A stretch of DNA of 34,699 bases, from assembly GCA_001801055.1 (NCBI GenBank), contig MGWP01000050.1, positions 1 through 34,699 of the forward strand. The letters are read 5' to 3'. The first letter of the stretch is position 1, and the number at the start of each line of letters is the position of its first letter. This stretch comes from Gallionellales bacterium GWA2_55_18 (GTDB lineage Bacteria; Pseudomonadota; Gammaproteobacteria; Burkholderiales; Gallionellaceae). A program made the translations under genes and the position numbers. The notes under the pieces are model-generated. The model did no database searches. It saw only the letters and a list, made by a program, of their open reading frames with translations, and was not told the origin of the DNA. Positions 9,124-16,916 of this stretch are shown piece by piece.

Positions 9124-9170
9124 AGGGTGCGTTCCACGCACCATTTGCACTGGTGCGTGGAACGCACCCT
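9124..9170. repeat. 20-bp perfect hairpin repeat
   Basis: AGGGTGCGTTCCACGCACCA (9124-9143) is followed by a 7-nt loop and its exact reverse complement (9151-9170). It lies 30 bp after the chemoreceptor stop. No T tract follows, so it is better described as a dispersed hairpin repeat than as a textbook terminator, although a stem this strong could end transcription or protect the 3' end. Confidence 0.85.
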
Positions 9171-9240
9171 ACGTGATTATTATTGTTTCAAAATAGAATT
9201 GGTATAACACCGGACTAACCGGATTCAAATGCAGGTCTGG

Positions 9241-9333
9241 CTGCGACCCAACCCGCAACACCAACCCTTTGAGATATGCCTCTTCCGGAAAGCTGAGCAG
9301 CAACGGATGGTCGGCACTGGCATGCAGATGATG
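9241..9333 (-). pseudogene. displaced 3' end of rlmI
   Basis: This segment encodes, in the minus direction, HHLHASADHPLLLSFPEEAY and then LKGLVLRVG, the C-terminus of RlmI. Aligned by eye with the end of the intact gene (16934-17023), 79 of 90 positions agree. The 11 differences give seven synonymous codon changes, two replacements (Val to Leu, Gly to Glu) and loss of the stop codon (TAG to TCG). The excess of synonymous changes means the two copies diverged while both were functional, so this is not simply a recent local duplicate left to decay. It starts 6 bp beyond the stop of the TacT-like toxin gene and marks the left edge of the accessory block. Confidence 0.85.
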
Positions 9334-9338
9334 TAGTC

Positions 9339-9815
9339 TTATGTCTTTGCTGACAGGAACAACAGCAACGGATTATCCGGGGATGCTTCGAAGCCGAAGC
9401 GTCGATAGTAGCCTGCAGCTTGCCCGTCGAGGGCATCAACGAACAGCCCGATGCCGCCAGCCTCAGTATAGATTCGCTGTGCCCGGATCAGTGCATCGAC
9501 CAGCAGCAATTCGCCGAGGCCTTTGTTCTGATATTGCCTATCGACAGCCAAGCGACCCAGCCGTACTCCAGGAATGCGGCGTGGCAACTTTTTCCGCCAT
9601 GCTTCCGGTAGGTGATGGTTTTCGAGCTCAGCCAAAGTCAGCGCGTAATAGCCGCAAATTAAATCCGGTGCTTCCTCGCGGGCGGCGACAAAGGTTTTCG
9701 ATAACCCCTTGTCCTGATGCTGGCGGGCAACCTGCCGCAGCCAGTCGTTCAGTTCCTGACGACCGCAATCGAACCCCTGCCGGTTATGGTTTCCAGCTAA
9801 AGGAAGAATCCGCAT
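9339..9815 (-). CDS. TacT-type GNAT acetyltransferase toxin
   Basis: TacT-family toxins acetylate the amino group of charged aminoacyl-tRNA and block translation. The 158-aa product has the family's N-terminal GFDCGRQELNDWLRQVA (residues 14-30), the acetyl-CoA loop in RLAVDRQYQNKGLG (88-101), and the C-terminal AAGYYRRFGF (133-142), which holds the tyrosine used as general acid. All key positions look intact. It overlaps the upstream DUF1778-like antitoxin gene by 32 bp, the usual gene order and coupling for this toxin-antitoxin type. The stop lies directly against the displaced rlmI fragment. I leave the symbol empty because several related names (tacT, ataT) are in use. Confidence 0.9.
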   Translation of the reverse strand: MRILPLAGNHNRQGFDCGRQELNDWLRQVARQHQDKGLSKTFVAAREEAPDLICGYYALTLAELENHHLPEAWRKKLPRRIPGVRLGRLAVDRQYQNKGLGELLLVDALIRAQRIYTEAGGIGLFVDALDGQAAGYYRRFGFEASPDNPLLLFLSAKT

Positions 9816-10095
9816 CGCCTCGCTGGGCCTTCTGGTAGCGCTTCATGGCAGCCTTCAACTTGGCATTTGGCTTGGGCGGATTCTCAATCAATTCGAGCAG
9901 CCAGTTCCAGTCGCGCGGCGACAAGCGAATGACATCTGCCCGTTCGATAACAGCCTGCGCCTCCTTCAGTGCCGATTGCACCAGAAATTGATTGACTGTT
10001 GCACCCGTCAATTCAGCGGCCCGACACAGTGTTTCATAGACCTCATGGGGGACGCGAGCGCCGATGCGGTCTTGCTTGGCAATGGTGGTTCCCAT
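9784..10095 (-). CDS. DUF1778 ribbon-helix-helix antitoxin (TacA-like)
   Basis: The antitoxin binds operator DNA through an N-terminal ribbon-helix-helix and neutralises the GNAT toxin through its C-terminal tail. The product is 103 aa from this start. KQDRIGARVPHEVYETLCRA carries the DNA-binding strand and first helix, and TGATVNQFLVQSALKEAQAV the second. The tail has IRLSPRDWNWLLELIENPP, the typical toxin-contact region of DUF1778. I prefer ATG 10095 because the Shine-Dalgarno AAGGAGG at 10107-10101 lies 5 nt before it; the adjacent ATG at 10098 would be only 2 nt away. A longer frame reaching 10143 would start upstream of this ribosome-binding site. Confidence 0.9.
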   Translation of the reverse strand: MGTTIAKQDRIGARVPHEVYETLCRAAELTGATVNQFLVQSALKEAQAVIERADVIRLSPRDWNWLLELIENPPKPNAKLKAAMKRYQKAQRGDADSSFSWKP

Positions 10096-10124
10096 CATCT
10101 CCTCCTTAATAATCAAGGGCAGCA

Positions 10125-10155
10125 AGTGTACCATTGTCGCCAAAATGACGCCAAA
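10125..10155 (-). promoter_or_regulatory. candidate tacAT promoter and operator
   Basis: On the minus strand TTGGCG (10154-10149) and TACACT (10130-10125) are spaced by 18 bp, a plausible sigma-70 promoter about 30 bp before the antitoxin start. On the plus strand CGCCAAA occurs at 10138-10144 and again at 10149-10155, 11 bp apart, one helical turn. Such in-phase direct repeats suit a ribbon-helix-helix autorepressor. Confidence 0.5.
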
Positions 10156-10348
10156 TGATTTTCAGATGTTTATGATTGGGTTGGCAGAGATAAAGAGAAA
10201 ATACTGTACAACTAAGCGGAGCCATTTCTGTACCGATCCGTGAAACCCTGTTTGTCACCTTCGTCCCAGGCAATATGTGCGCCAATAAATGCAGTATTAA
10301 ATACATTTATTTGTTTGTTTTTAACTGATTGCCAAACGCAAACAATAT

Positions 10349-10374
10349 CAATTGCAAATTACCTGCCAATTGCC
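10349..10374. promoter_or_regulatory. CAATTGC direct repeat next to promoter
   Basis: CAATTGC at 10349-10355 recurs as CAATTGCC at 10367-10374, 18 bp apart, the second copy ending 2 bp before the -35 box of the plus-strand run. It is a candidate operator for the ribbon-helix-helix-like product of the first gene. This is inference from position only. Confidence 0.3.
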
Positions 10375-10375
10375 A

Positions 10376-10404
10376 TTGACATGTCCTTTCGAGCTATGGA
10401 TAAT
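10376..10404 (+). promoter_or_regulatory. strong sigma-70 promoter of accessory run
   Basis: TTGACA (10376-10381) and GATAAT (10399-10404) are separated by exactly 17 bp, close to consensus. The predicted start site is near 10411, about 25 nt before the first gene. It is the clearest promoter in the window. Confidence 0.75.
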
Positions 10405-10435
10405 ACATCCATCGAACAACAGGAGACTTGAGAAT

Positions 10436-11086
10436 ATGGAAATAATTAAAAAAATCGCAGTCAAGGTTTGGCAACCTGTGATTGACAAACTCGACAAAAA
10501 AATTGAATCGGGATGTTTAAGACGCGATGCCTACATAGGCAAAGTGTTAGCAATTGAATTGGAGCGGCTTGATGAAGAAATAACGCAACCCAATTCCACA
10601 GCAGCGCGCGATTTTGTAGCGGCGAAGTTGAATCTGCTCAATCGTAAAGTGGTTACCTTCTCACTGCGAGCTGATCTGATTGATAGGCTGGATAAAATCT
10701 GCAACGAAAAGCGAATTGTCCGTGATGCCATCTTTAATCGTATTCTTCTGTTACTGACGGCAACACCACCACAGATTGATCGGCTGCTTCTTTTGGATAG
10801 TGATTGGCGAAATACAGTTTGGATGGCGCACGGTTGTGATTGGAGTTTCTTTCCAAACATATTTTATCCACTGGAGCCGAATGTTGATCCGTTCTGGGTA
10901 ATACGTGAGGGTATCAAGTTAACTAATTCAGCAACTGGCTCGGATAATTCGTTTTATCGGGCTGTGCTGACAGACAAACATTTCAAGAGCGCAGACATTT
11001 GGGGCTTGAATTGTTATCTCCCTGACGAGTACGTGCCAAATACACCTGTTAGGCAGAAATTTTTAGACGATTTAGACGATCTATAA
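10436..11086 (+). CDS. tandem RHH-like protein, first gene of accessory run
   Basis: I do not recognise this 216-aa protein by name. The N-terminal half looks like two ribbon-helix-helix units. Unit one is KIAVKVWQPVIDKLDKKIE with LRRDAYIGKVLAIELERL. Unit two is RKVVTFSLRADLIDRLDKIC with IVRDAIFNRILLLLT, which has a clear strand-helix-helix pattern. The C-terminal half (DSDWRNTVWMAHGCDWSFF to the acidic end LDDLDDL) is rich in Trp and Phe and may bind a partner protein. ATG 10436 is preferred over upstream in-frame ATGs because AGGAGA at 10421-10426 lies 9 nt before it and the promoter lies inside the longer frame. Inferred role: autoregulator or antitoxin-like partner for the downstream genes. 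Confidence 0.7.
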   Translation: MEIIKKIAVKVWQPVIDKLDKKIESGCLRRDAYIGKVLAIELERLDEEITQPNSTAARDFVAAKLNLLNRKVVTFSLRADLIDRLDKICNEKRIVRDAIFNRILLLLTATPPQIDRLLLLDSDWRNTVWMAHGCDWSFFPNIFYPLEPNVDPFWVIREGIKLTNSATGSDNSFYRAVLTDKHFKSADIWGLNCYLPDEYVPNTPVRQKFLDDLDDL

Positions 11087-11105
11087 CAATTATGAGGAGC
11101 ATAAA

Positions 11106-11390
11106 ATGAGTCATGTCACCAGCAAACATGCAGTCATTCGGGCGCAGCAACGCGGTATTCCGCCGTTCATAGATCAGTTGCTTGATCTATATGGAATGGA
11201 GCAGTACGACGGCTGCGGCGGCGTAGTTCTTTATCTGGACAAGGGTAGCATTCGACGCATGGAGCGAGACATGGGACGTGAACCTGTCCGTCGGTTGTCA
11301 ACATGGCGTAACGCATACAAGGTGAAGAGCAGTCTTGACGGCTGTACGATTACTACCGGACTTCGCAGTGAACGGATTTGGAGGAAATAA
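11106..11390 (+). CDS. DUF4258-like small protein
   Basis: The 94-aa product begins SKHAVIRAQQRGIPPFIDQL, resembling the opening of DUF4258 proteins (His, Arg and RGI positions). It ends with a two-strand pattern NAYKVKSSLDGCTITTGLRS followed by an Arg-rich tail. This small alpha/beta layout is similar in size to RelE/ParE-like toxins, and it follows a ribbon-helix-helix-like gene by 19 bp, so a toxin-antitoxin-type relationship is possible but unproven. A good ribosome-binding site (GAGGAG at about 11093-11098) precedes the ATG. Its stop overlaps the next start by one base (TAATG), indicating translational coupling. Confidence 0.7.
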   Translation: MSHVTSKHAVIRAQQRGIPPFIDQLLDLYGMEQYDGCGGVVLYLDKGSIRRMERDMGREPVRRLSTWRNAYKVKSSLDGCTITTGLRSERIWRK

Positions 11391-11956
11391 TGAATTACAC
11401 AATCGACTCGAATAATTTACTGATAGAACTTCGGCATACTGAGCATGCAATTGATGCTGCGGAGACCTTGATTCAAACACTAAAAGCAAAACAAGCAAGC
11501 ATAACTAAAATTCTTGATGAAATAACTCGGCCACCCAAAAGGAGTATACGAGAAATACTTGAAGAAGCGAAAGCACACGCCAATCAATCTCATGCCACAA
11601 CAGAAAAAGTAAAAATCGGTTTTGAAATCCATGGGGAGTTTGTTGAATGCACCAGTTGTTTGGATATTCACCGAAAGTTTCTAAAGAGGATGTGGAAAGA
11701 TTTTCCTAATCAGCGCGAGGCTATGGCATCAGCAGTTAAAAGGGTTGGAAACAATAGACAGTACATTTCAAAGGAGCGAGAAAATCTCTTTAAGTGGAAA
11801 GATGCGTGGTGGGTCAGGAAGCATAGCCGAGAGCTGTCAGATGGCTGGTATTTCGACATCAATGTCACACCAGAACGCATCAAGAGGATCTTGCCAATTA
11901 TTGTCAGCACCATAGGTCTAAAATGGGACGCAGATGTTGTTATTACTTGGAGTTAA
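11390..11956 (+). CDS. unrecognised 188-aa protein of accessory run
   Basis: I cannot assign a family. Residues 8-50 (LLIELRHTEHAIDAAETLIQ, then TLKAKQASITKILDEI) look like an alpha-helical coiled coil. The middle contains a Cys pair (CTSCLD) and a basic segment. The C-terminal half is rich in Trp (FKWKDAWWVRKHS, DGWYFDINV) and ends ITWS. The start is ATG 11390 with GGAGGA just upstream; an in-frame ATG at 11378 lies inside the ribosome-binding region and the previous gene. The protein is basic overall in the middle, so nucleic-acid binding is possible. It is followed after 73 bp by the helicase gene on the same strand, and by context is probably part of the same system. Confidence 0.65.
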   Translation: MNYTIDSNNLLIELRHTEHAIDAAETLIQTLKAKQASITKILDEITRPPKRSIREILEEAKAHANQSHATTEKVKIGFEIHGEFVECTSCLDIHRKFLKRMWKDFPNQREAMASAVKRVGNNRQYISKERENLFKWKDAWWVRKHSRELSDGWYFDINVTPERIKRILPIIVSTIGLKWDADVVITWS

Positions 11957-12029
11957 GCCTTGGCTCAATTAGGTAAATTTATTCAGTAAAAAATGAAAGC
12001 CGACGAATGTTTCCACAAAAAAGGAAAAT

Positions 12030-15000
12030 ATGACCTCACCTCGTGATCTGCTTAAAGGTTTACTGGAATATATCGAAGAGCAAGCAAAAGAAATTGACCC
12101 GAGAGGCTATCGCATCTCTGATGCTAAGGGATTCGTACGTCGCAATACTGACTTGGCGGGACTACCCGGCCTTGAGTTTGATCTTCGCCCAGAAGGTGAC
12201 CACATTTGGTTGCGGCTGGCGCGTATCGAAGCCCATATCCCGCCAGTTGTCCCTGATCTATTCAAGGGCTTATTCAAAATCAGCAATGACCCGTTTGGTG
12301 CGCAGCCCTCCTTGGATGAAGGCTATCTAGCGACCTGGATGCGCAGTGTGATCAAGCTTGAGCCTCAGTCGGCAGAGACTTATGACGCAAAGCTGAGACA
12401 AGAGCAGTTGATGCAGAAAGCCCAAGCAGCCCTCCAAGAATACTTGCCTCAATGGAAAGCTTGGGCTGAGAGCGAACGTCCGCGCCGCAAGAGCATTTCC
12501 CTCTATGGTGATCTGTTCGCTTTGAAGCACCAGATTGGAGCAGAAGAAACAGCCAATCCACAAGAATTTGTATGGGGCATAGGTGTTGCGTCATGGCAGA
12601 TTCCGTTCGTGGAAAGCCCCGTCAACTTTGAATATCCGATGCTCACCCAAGCCGTTGAAATATCCATAGACGAGAATAGCATGGCACTGGAGGTTCGCCC
12701 CCGTGCTACCGATACGCGGGTGGAAATGGCAGCGTTTGTCGCTTGTTCGGTTATTGGGGCTGCTGATGTTGAACACGATATCAAGGAGCAGCTTCAAAGG
12801 CATAAAGACTGTCCAGTTACCCCATTTGATTCTTCGAGCTATACCGATGTCCTAAAACTCGTCGGGTCAAGCCTTGATAGCAAAGGGAGCTACCGAGAGA
12901 TACTCACAAAAGGTGAGCCGATTCCTGCTGCTGGCACCGACTTGATAGTTACGGATGCCTGGGTTCTATTTTCACGACCGCGCAACAATCACTATATAAC
13001 GGATGACCTGCAACGCTTGAAGGACAAGCTGGATTCTGGGTGCGATATTCCAGTTGGCCCGCTTGCCCTTGTTACCCCGCCTTCAGATGAACCCGTTGAA
13101 CACGAGGCCATTCATTTCAGGGGATTGTCGAGTCGCGGATCAAGTCACGGTAAATCTGAAGAGCTTTATTTCCCTCTGCCCTATAACGAAGAGCAGGTCA
13201 CTATTATTCAACGGCTGGAAAAAGCAGCCGGTGTCGCTGTGCAAGGGCCACCAGGCACCGGAAAGACACACACCATCGCCAACGTCATTTGTCACTACCT
13301 GGCAACAGGCAGGAGAGTACTCGTCACCTCGCGGGGCGAACCCGCACTTGAGGTACTGCAGTCCAAAATTCCAGAAGAGGTGCGATCTTTAACTGTGGCG
13401 CTTATGGCTAGTGACCGCGAAGGTGTCCGCCAATTTCAAGCGTCAATCGAGGCAATTCAGCATCAGGTATCCCAGTTAAATCCGGAACAGATACGCCAAG
13501 CCATCGCAACACTGGAAGGTGCAATTGACCGCGCCCACCATGAACTTGCTTCCATTGACAAACGCATTGACGAAATTGCGATTGTGCAACTTTCAGAAGT
13601 TAAGGTTGATGGCGTACCGATGCGCGCACAGAAGCTTGCTGAGTTGGTCATTTCCGGCTTGGAACAGCACGGCTGGTTTGATGATGACATTACGCTTTCG
13701 CCCGAAAATGCGCCTCCACTATCCGAAGATGAGGCAGGTAAACTTCGTGAAGCACGGCGGAAGGTAGGGCAGGATTTGGTTTATGTACAGGCCAATTGCC
13801 CGTCCGCTGACTCACTTCCTGCAACAACCGCAATCGCCGAGTTGCATGAAGTGTTATCCAGTATGCGGATGATCGAGGCTGAGGTTGAGCGGGGTGACCT
13901 CCCTGATCTTAAGGCTACAACTGCCGAAGTAATCATTGCAGCAAGAGAGCTTCTCAATCTAGTCGAAGAAGCCAAGGCATTGGTCGAGGAACTGGAGGCC
14001 GCCGATGGTGGTTGGCCCCTTGACGTGCGCATAAAATGCCAACTACGGTCGACTGTTTCCGAACGGCAAGCACTTGAGTCTTTATTTACGGACATTGACG
14101 CACTCACTGAGGCGCGCGCTGAGTTCCTCAAGCGACCAGTTGACTTCCCCGATGCAGGCTTGCGTACTGTCAAGACGCGGGAAGCTGTTGCCCGTGCAGT
14201 CGAGACCGGGAAGCCATTTGGTTTTATTTCTCTTGGAACAGGAGAGGCGAGAGAGCATATTGCTGCCGTCAGAGTTTCAGGACTCTCACCCGCGTCGATA
14301 GACGACTGGGTTCATGTGCAACGACACATCGTGCTTCACGAACAAGTAGTGTCTTTTGTGAGTCGTTGGAATCAATTTGCTGACGAGCTTTCCATCCCCC
14401 GCCTGGAAGGTGGTGTCTCTGCTTTGCGCCGAATCGAAATGGTTACCACCTTAGCAAAAAAAGCACACCGGCTGGCTACAGAATTTGATACCGCAATACC
14501 CAAGAAGGCCGAGGCCGTATTCTCCTCGCCTCCCGGCAGGGGTTGGATGGGCAGCTCTGCCAAACTTCATGAAGTTAAGACCCAATTACTACGCCACCTT
14601 ACCAAGACGGAGTTGTCCAAAGCGGCAACCCAGCTCAGCACTTTGCAGGAAAAACTTGCTGGCAAGACAGGGCCGATGTCGATTGCGTTAAAGCAGTTCG
14701 TCGAAAAGCAACTTGGAAATCTGGGCATTCCTTCTGATCGTGCAGCAGCACAATATGCAGAACTGACGGCAGAACTAAGGCGTATTGCCTCAATGACAGT
14801 TGAACTCACACGAATCAAAGATTACGCCGCCCGTATTGAGCAGGCGGGAGCACCTAAACTGGCATCTCGCATCCGTTCTCAGCCGGTTGAAATGTCGGGT
14901 GAAGATACCTTTTTTCCTGTTACTTGGCGGCAAGCATGGAATTGGGCTCGTATGAGGACTCACCTTGACAATATTGAGGCTCGCAACGAATTGATTGCTT

Positions 15001-16601
15001 TATCTGCCAGACGCCGGAACCTTGAGGGTGGACTCTCTCGCCTCTACAAGGGGATGGTTTCTAAGGCTGCATGGTTGGCAACCAAACGGAAGGCCACACC
15101 AAGAGTTCTCCAAGCCCTTGCAGGTTATGCAACTGCAATTCGTCGTATCGGTCAGGGAACAGGACCAAACGCTACGCGGTATCGTAGAGATGCCCGAGAG
15201 GCGATGTTAGATGCCGCCGGTGCTATTCCCTGTTGGATTATGAGCCATGCCCGCATATCGGAGGCCATACCGTCAGATATTGGTGCGTTCGACCTCGTGA
15301 TTGTGGATGAAGCCAGCCAATCCGATCTCTGGGCATTGCCTGCCATCCTGCGAGGCAAGAAAGTTTTGGTGGTGGGTGACGATAAACAGGTATCTCCGGA
15401 TGGAGGTTTTATTGCCAGCCAGCGGATTCAGGAGCTGAAGGTTCGTTTCCTTTCCGAGCAGCCTTATGGAACGGAAATGACTCCGGAAAAATCCCTCTAC
15501 GACCTAGCGGCTCGCGTATTTGCTGCCGAGCAAGTGATGTTGCGCGAGCATTTTCGTTGCGTCCCGCCCATCATTGCTTACTCCAATCGTGTGTTTTATA
15601 AAGGCGGTATTCAGCCGTTACGCATCCCAAAAGCGTCTGAGCGAATTGATCCGCCGCTTGTCGATATTTATGTCCCGGATGGTTTCCGTGATAAGCACGA
15701 CCGTAACGATTACGAGGCTCAGTCCATCGCCGAGGAAATCTTGTCCATTCTAAAAAATGAGGCTTATAAAGGTCGTACGATTGGTGTTGTTTCGCTGCTC
15801 GGAATGGATCAAGCCAAACACATTGATTCTGTCGTGCGCCAACGGTGTGATGCAGCCGAATTGCTACACCGCAAATTTGAATGCGGGGATGCACGAACTT
15901 TTCAGGGTAGCGAACGGGACATCATGTTCCTGTCTATGGTTGCAGACAGCAAAAACCACCACGCGCTTTCAGGCCTAAAATTCGATCAGCGGTTTAATGT
16001 TGCAGCCAGCCGCGCACGGGATCGAATGTATTTGGTTCGATCGGTGCAAACGTCTGAGTTATCGGACACGGATTTGCGCCTTACCTTGCTCAGTCATTTC
16101 AACAAGCCGATGGTGACTGACAACGAGGAAGCGGAAGTGCTGATTGATCGGTGCGAGTCAGGCTTCGAGCGGGACGTATTTTCTATTCTTGTGTCTCGTG
16201 GGTATCGGGTCATTCCACAAGTAAAGACGGGGGCTTATCGCATCGATATGGTCATTGAAGGCGCGGGAGACAATCGCTTGGCAATTGAGTTGGATGGCGA
16301 CGAATATCACGGTCCAGACAGATGGCAACATGACATGAATCGTCAGCGAGTCTTGGAACGGGCAGGCTGGGTGTTTTGGCGCTGCTTCGCTTCTACATGG
16401 TCACTTCGCAAGGAAGATGTTCTACATGAGCTACTGGCACGCCTTACGGCAATGGGTATTGAGCCGATGGGAGCCATAGAACATGCTCCAAGCTTGGTGG
16501 AGAAACGGATATGGAAACCCACACTGGTGAAAGATGATGGGCAGGTCATTGATGAAACGCAAGCTGCGTTGGAACTTGCAATTTTAGGCTCAGGTTCGTG
16601 A
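12030..16601 (+). CDS. SF1 helicase fused to Vsr/DUF559-like nuclease
   Basis: This large 1523-aa protein has four parts. The N-terminal 400 residues are an uncharacterised domain. Walker A GPPGTGKT is at 406-413, followed by TIANVICHYLATGRRVLVTS. A very long, mainly helical insertion (about 470-1085) follows. The second half of the helicase core has DLVIVDEASQSD at 1088-1099 (Walker B DEAS), VVGDDKQVSP, HFRCVPPIIAYSN, FQGSERDIMFLS and FNVAASRARDRMYLV, the UPF1/Dna2-like SF1B set. The C-terminal domain (about 1377-1475) is a PD-(D/E)XK nuclease of the DUF559/Vsr-like (MTES_1575) type, with Asp1406 and the IELDGDEYH strand (Glu1420, Asp1422). Domain order resembles Hhe-type antiphage proteins (DUF4011-helicase-Vsr); I could not verify the N-terminal domain. 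Likely role: nucleic-acid-targeting defence effector. AAGGAA precedes the ATG. Confidence 0.88.
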   Translation: MTSPRDLLKGLLEYIEEQAKEIDPRGYRISDAKGFVRRNTDLAGLPGLEFDLRPEGDHIWLRLARIEAHIPPVVPDLFKGLFKISNDPFGAQPSLDEGYLATWMRSVIKLEPQSAETYDAKLRQEQLMQKAQAALQEYLPQWKAWAESERPRRKSISLYGDLFALKHQIGAEETANPQEFVWGIGVASWQIPFVESPVNFEYPMLTQAVEISIDENSMALEVRPRATDTRVEMAAFVACSVIGAADVEHDIKEQLQRHKDCPVTPFDSSSYTDVLKLVGSSLDSKGSYREILTKGEPIPAAGTDLIVTDAWVLFSRPRNNHYITDDLQRLKDKLDSGCDIPVGPLALVTPPSDEPVEHEAIHFRGLSSRGSSHGKSEELYFPLPYNEEQVTIIQRLEKAAGVAVQGPPGTGKTHTIANVICHYLATGRRVLVTSRGEPALEVLQSKIPEEVRSLTVALMASDREGVRQFQASIEAIQHQVSQLNPEQIRQAIATLEGAIDRAHHELASIDKRIDEIAIVQLSEVKVDGVPMRAQKLAELVISGLEQHGWFDDDITLSPENAPPLSEDEAGKLREARRKVGQDLVYVQANCPSADSLPATTAIAELHEVLSSMRMIEAEVERGDLPDLKATTAEVIIAARELLNLVEEAKALVEELEAADGGWPLDVRIKCQLRSTVSERQALESLFTDIDALTEARAEFLKRPVDFPDAGLRTVKTREAVARAVETGKPFGFISLGTGEAREHIAAVRVSGLSPASIDDWVHVQRHIVLHEQVVSFVSRWNQFADELSIPRLEGGVSALRRIEMVTTLAKKAHRLATEFDTAIPKKAEAVFSSPPGRGWMGSSAKLHEVKTQLLRHLTKTELSKAATQLSTLQEKLAGKTGPMSIALKQFVEKQLGNLGIPSDRAAAQYAELTAELRRIASMTVELTRIKDYAARIEQAGAPKLASRIRSQPVEMSGEDTFFPVTWRQAWNWARMRTHLDNIEARNELIALSARRRNLEGGLSRLYKGMVSKAAWLATKRKATPRVLQALAGYATAIRRIGQGTGPNATRYRRDAREAMLDAAGAIPCWIMSHARISEAIPSDIGAFDLVIVDEASQSDLWALPAILRGKKVLVVGDDKQVSPDGGFIASQRIQELKVRFLSEQPYGTEMTPEKSLYDLAARVFAAEQVMLREHFRCVPPIIAYSNRVFYKGGIQPLRIPKASERIDPPLVDIYVPDGFRDKHDRNDYEAQSIAEEILSILKNEAYKGRTIGVVSLLGMDQAKHIDSVVRQRCDAAELLHRKFECGDARTFQGSERDIMFLSMVADSKNHHALSGLKFDQRFNVAASRARDRMYLVRSVQTSELSDTDLRLTLLSHFNKPMVTDNEEAEVLIDRCESGFERDVFSILVSRGYRVIPQVKTGAYRIDMVIEGAGDNRLAIELDGDEYHGPDRWQHDMNRQRVLERAGWVFWRCFASTWSLRKEDVLHELLARLTAMGIEPMGAIEHAPSLVEKRIWKPTLVKDDGQVIDETQAALELAILGSGS

Positions 16602-16610
16602 GTAATAGAA

Positions 16611-16916
16611 ATGACTGCTCCGTTAAATGCCAAGCAACAGCAAAATAAAGTAGCCAATCAATCCGGGCGATTTCGCGGTGCGCTGCTAGGCATGGCCTGC
16701 GGCGATGCGGTCGGCACAACCGTGGAATTTAAACCGCGAGGCACATTTCCGCTCGTCACCGATATGGTGGGTGGTGGGCCGTTCAAACTTAAACCCGGCG
16801 AATGGACTGACGACACATCTATGGGGCTATGCTTGGCTACCAGTCTTGTGGAGTATGGGCAGTTTGACGCAACAGATCAGATGCGCAGATATGTGAAGTG
16901 GCGCGATGAAGGCTAG
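16611..16916 (+). pseudogene. truncated ADP-ribosylglycohydrolase
   Basis: Only 101 residues remain of a family that is normally about 250-350 aa. The N-terminal ARH/DraG signature is intact: FRGALLGMACGDAVGTTVEF (21-40) and GEWTDDTSMGLCLA, with the metal-binding Asp-Asp-Thr-Ser at 67-70. The frame then ends at WRDEG-stop, where homologues continue (WRDEGY...), and the C-terminal metal-binding aspartates are missing, so activity is not expected. The truncation point lies 18 bp from the rlmI stop, i.e. at the right edge of the accessory block. It starts 9 bp after the helicase stop, so the intact ancestor was probably co-transcribed with it. A short product may still be made. Confidence 0.8.

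Larger units (their letters stand above)
10096..10435. other. divergent regulatory gap, 340 bp
   Basis: This AT-rich gap lies between the toxin-antitoxin pair (minus) and the plus-strand run. It holds the two candidate promoters listed separately and, between about 10160 and 10340, AT-rich sequence in which I see no gene, RNA or clear repeat. Confidence 0.6.

Noticed and set aside
9241-9333. Local duplication of rlmI followed by neutral decay
   Set aside because: Seven of ten changed codons are synonymous, a pattern of selection before displacement rather than neutral drift after it. The sample is small, so this is a preference, not proof.
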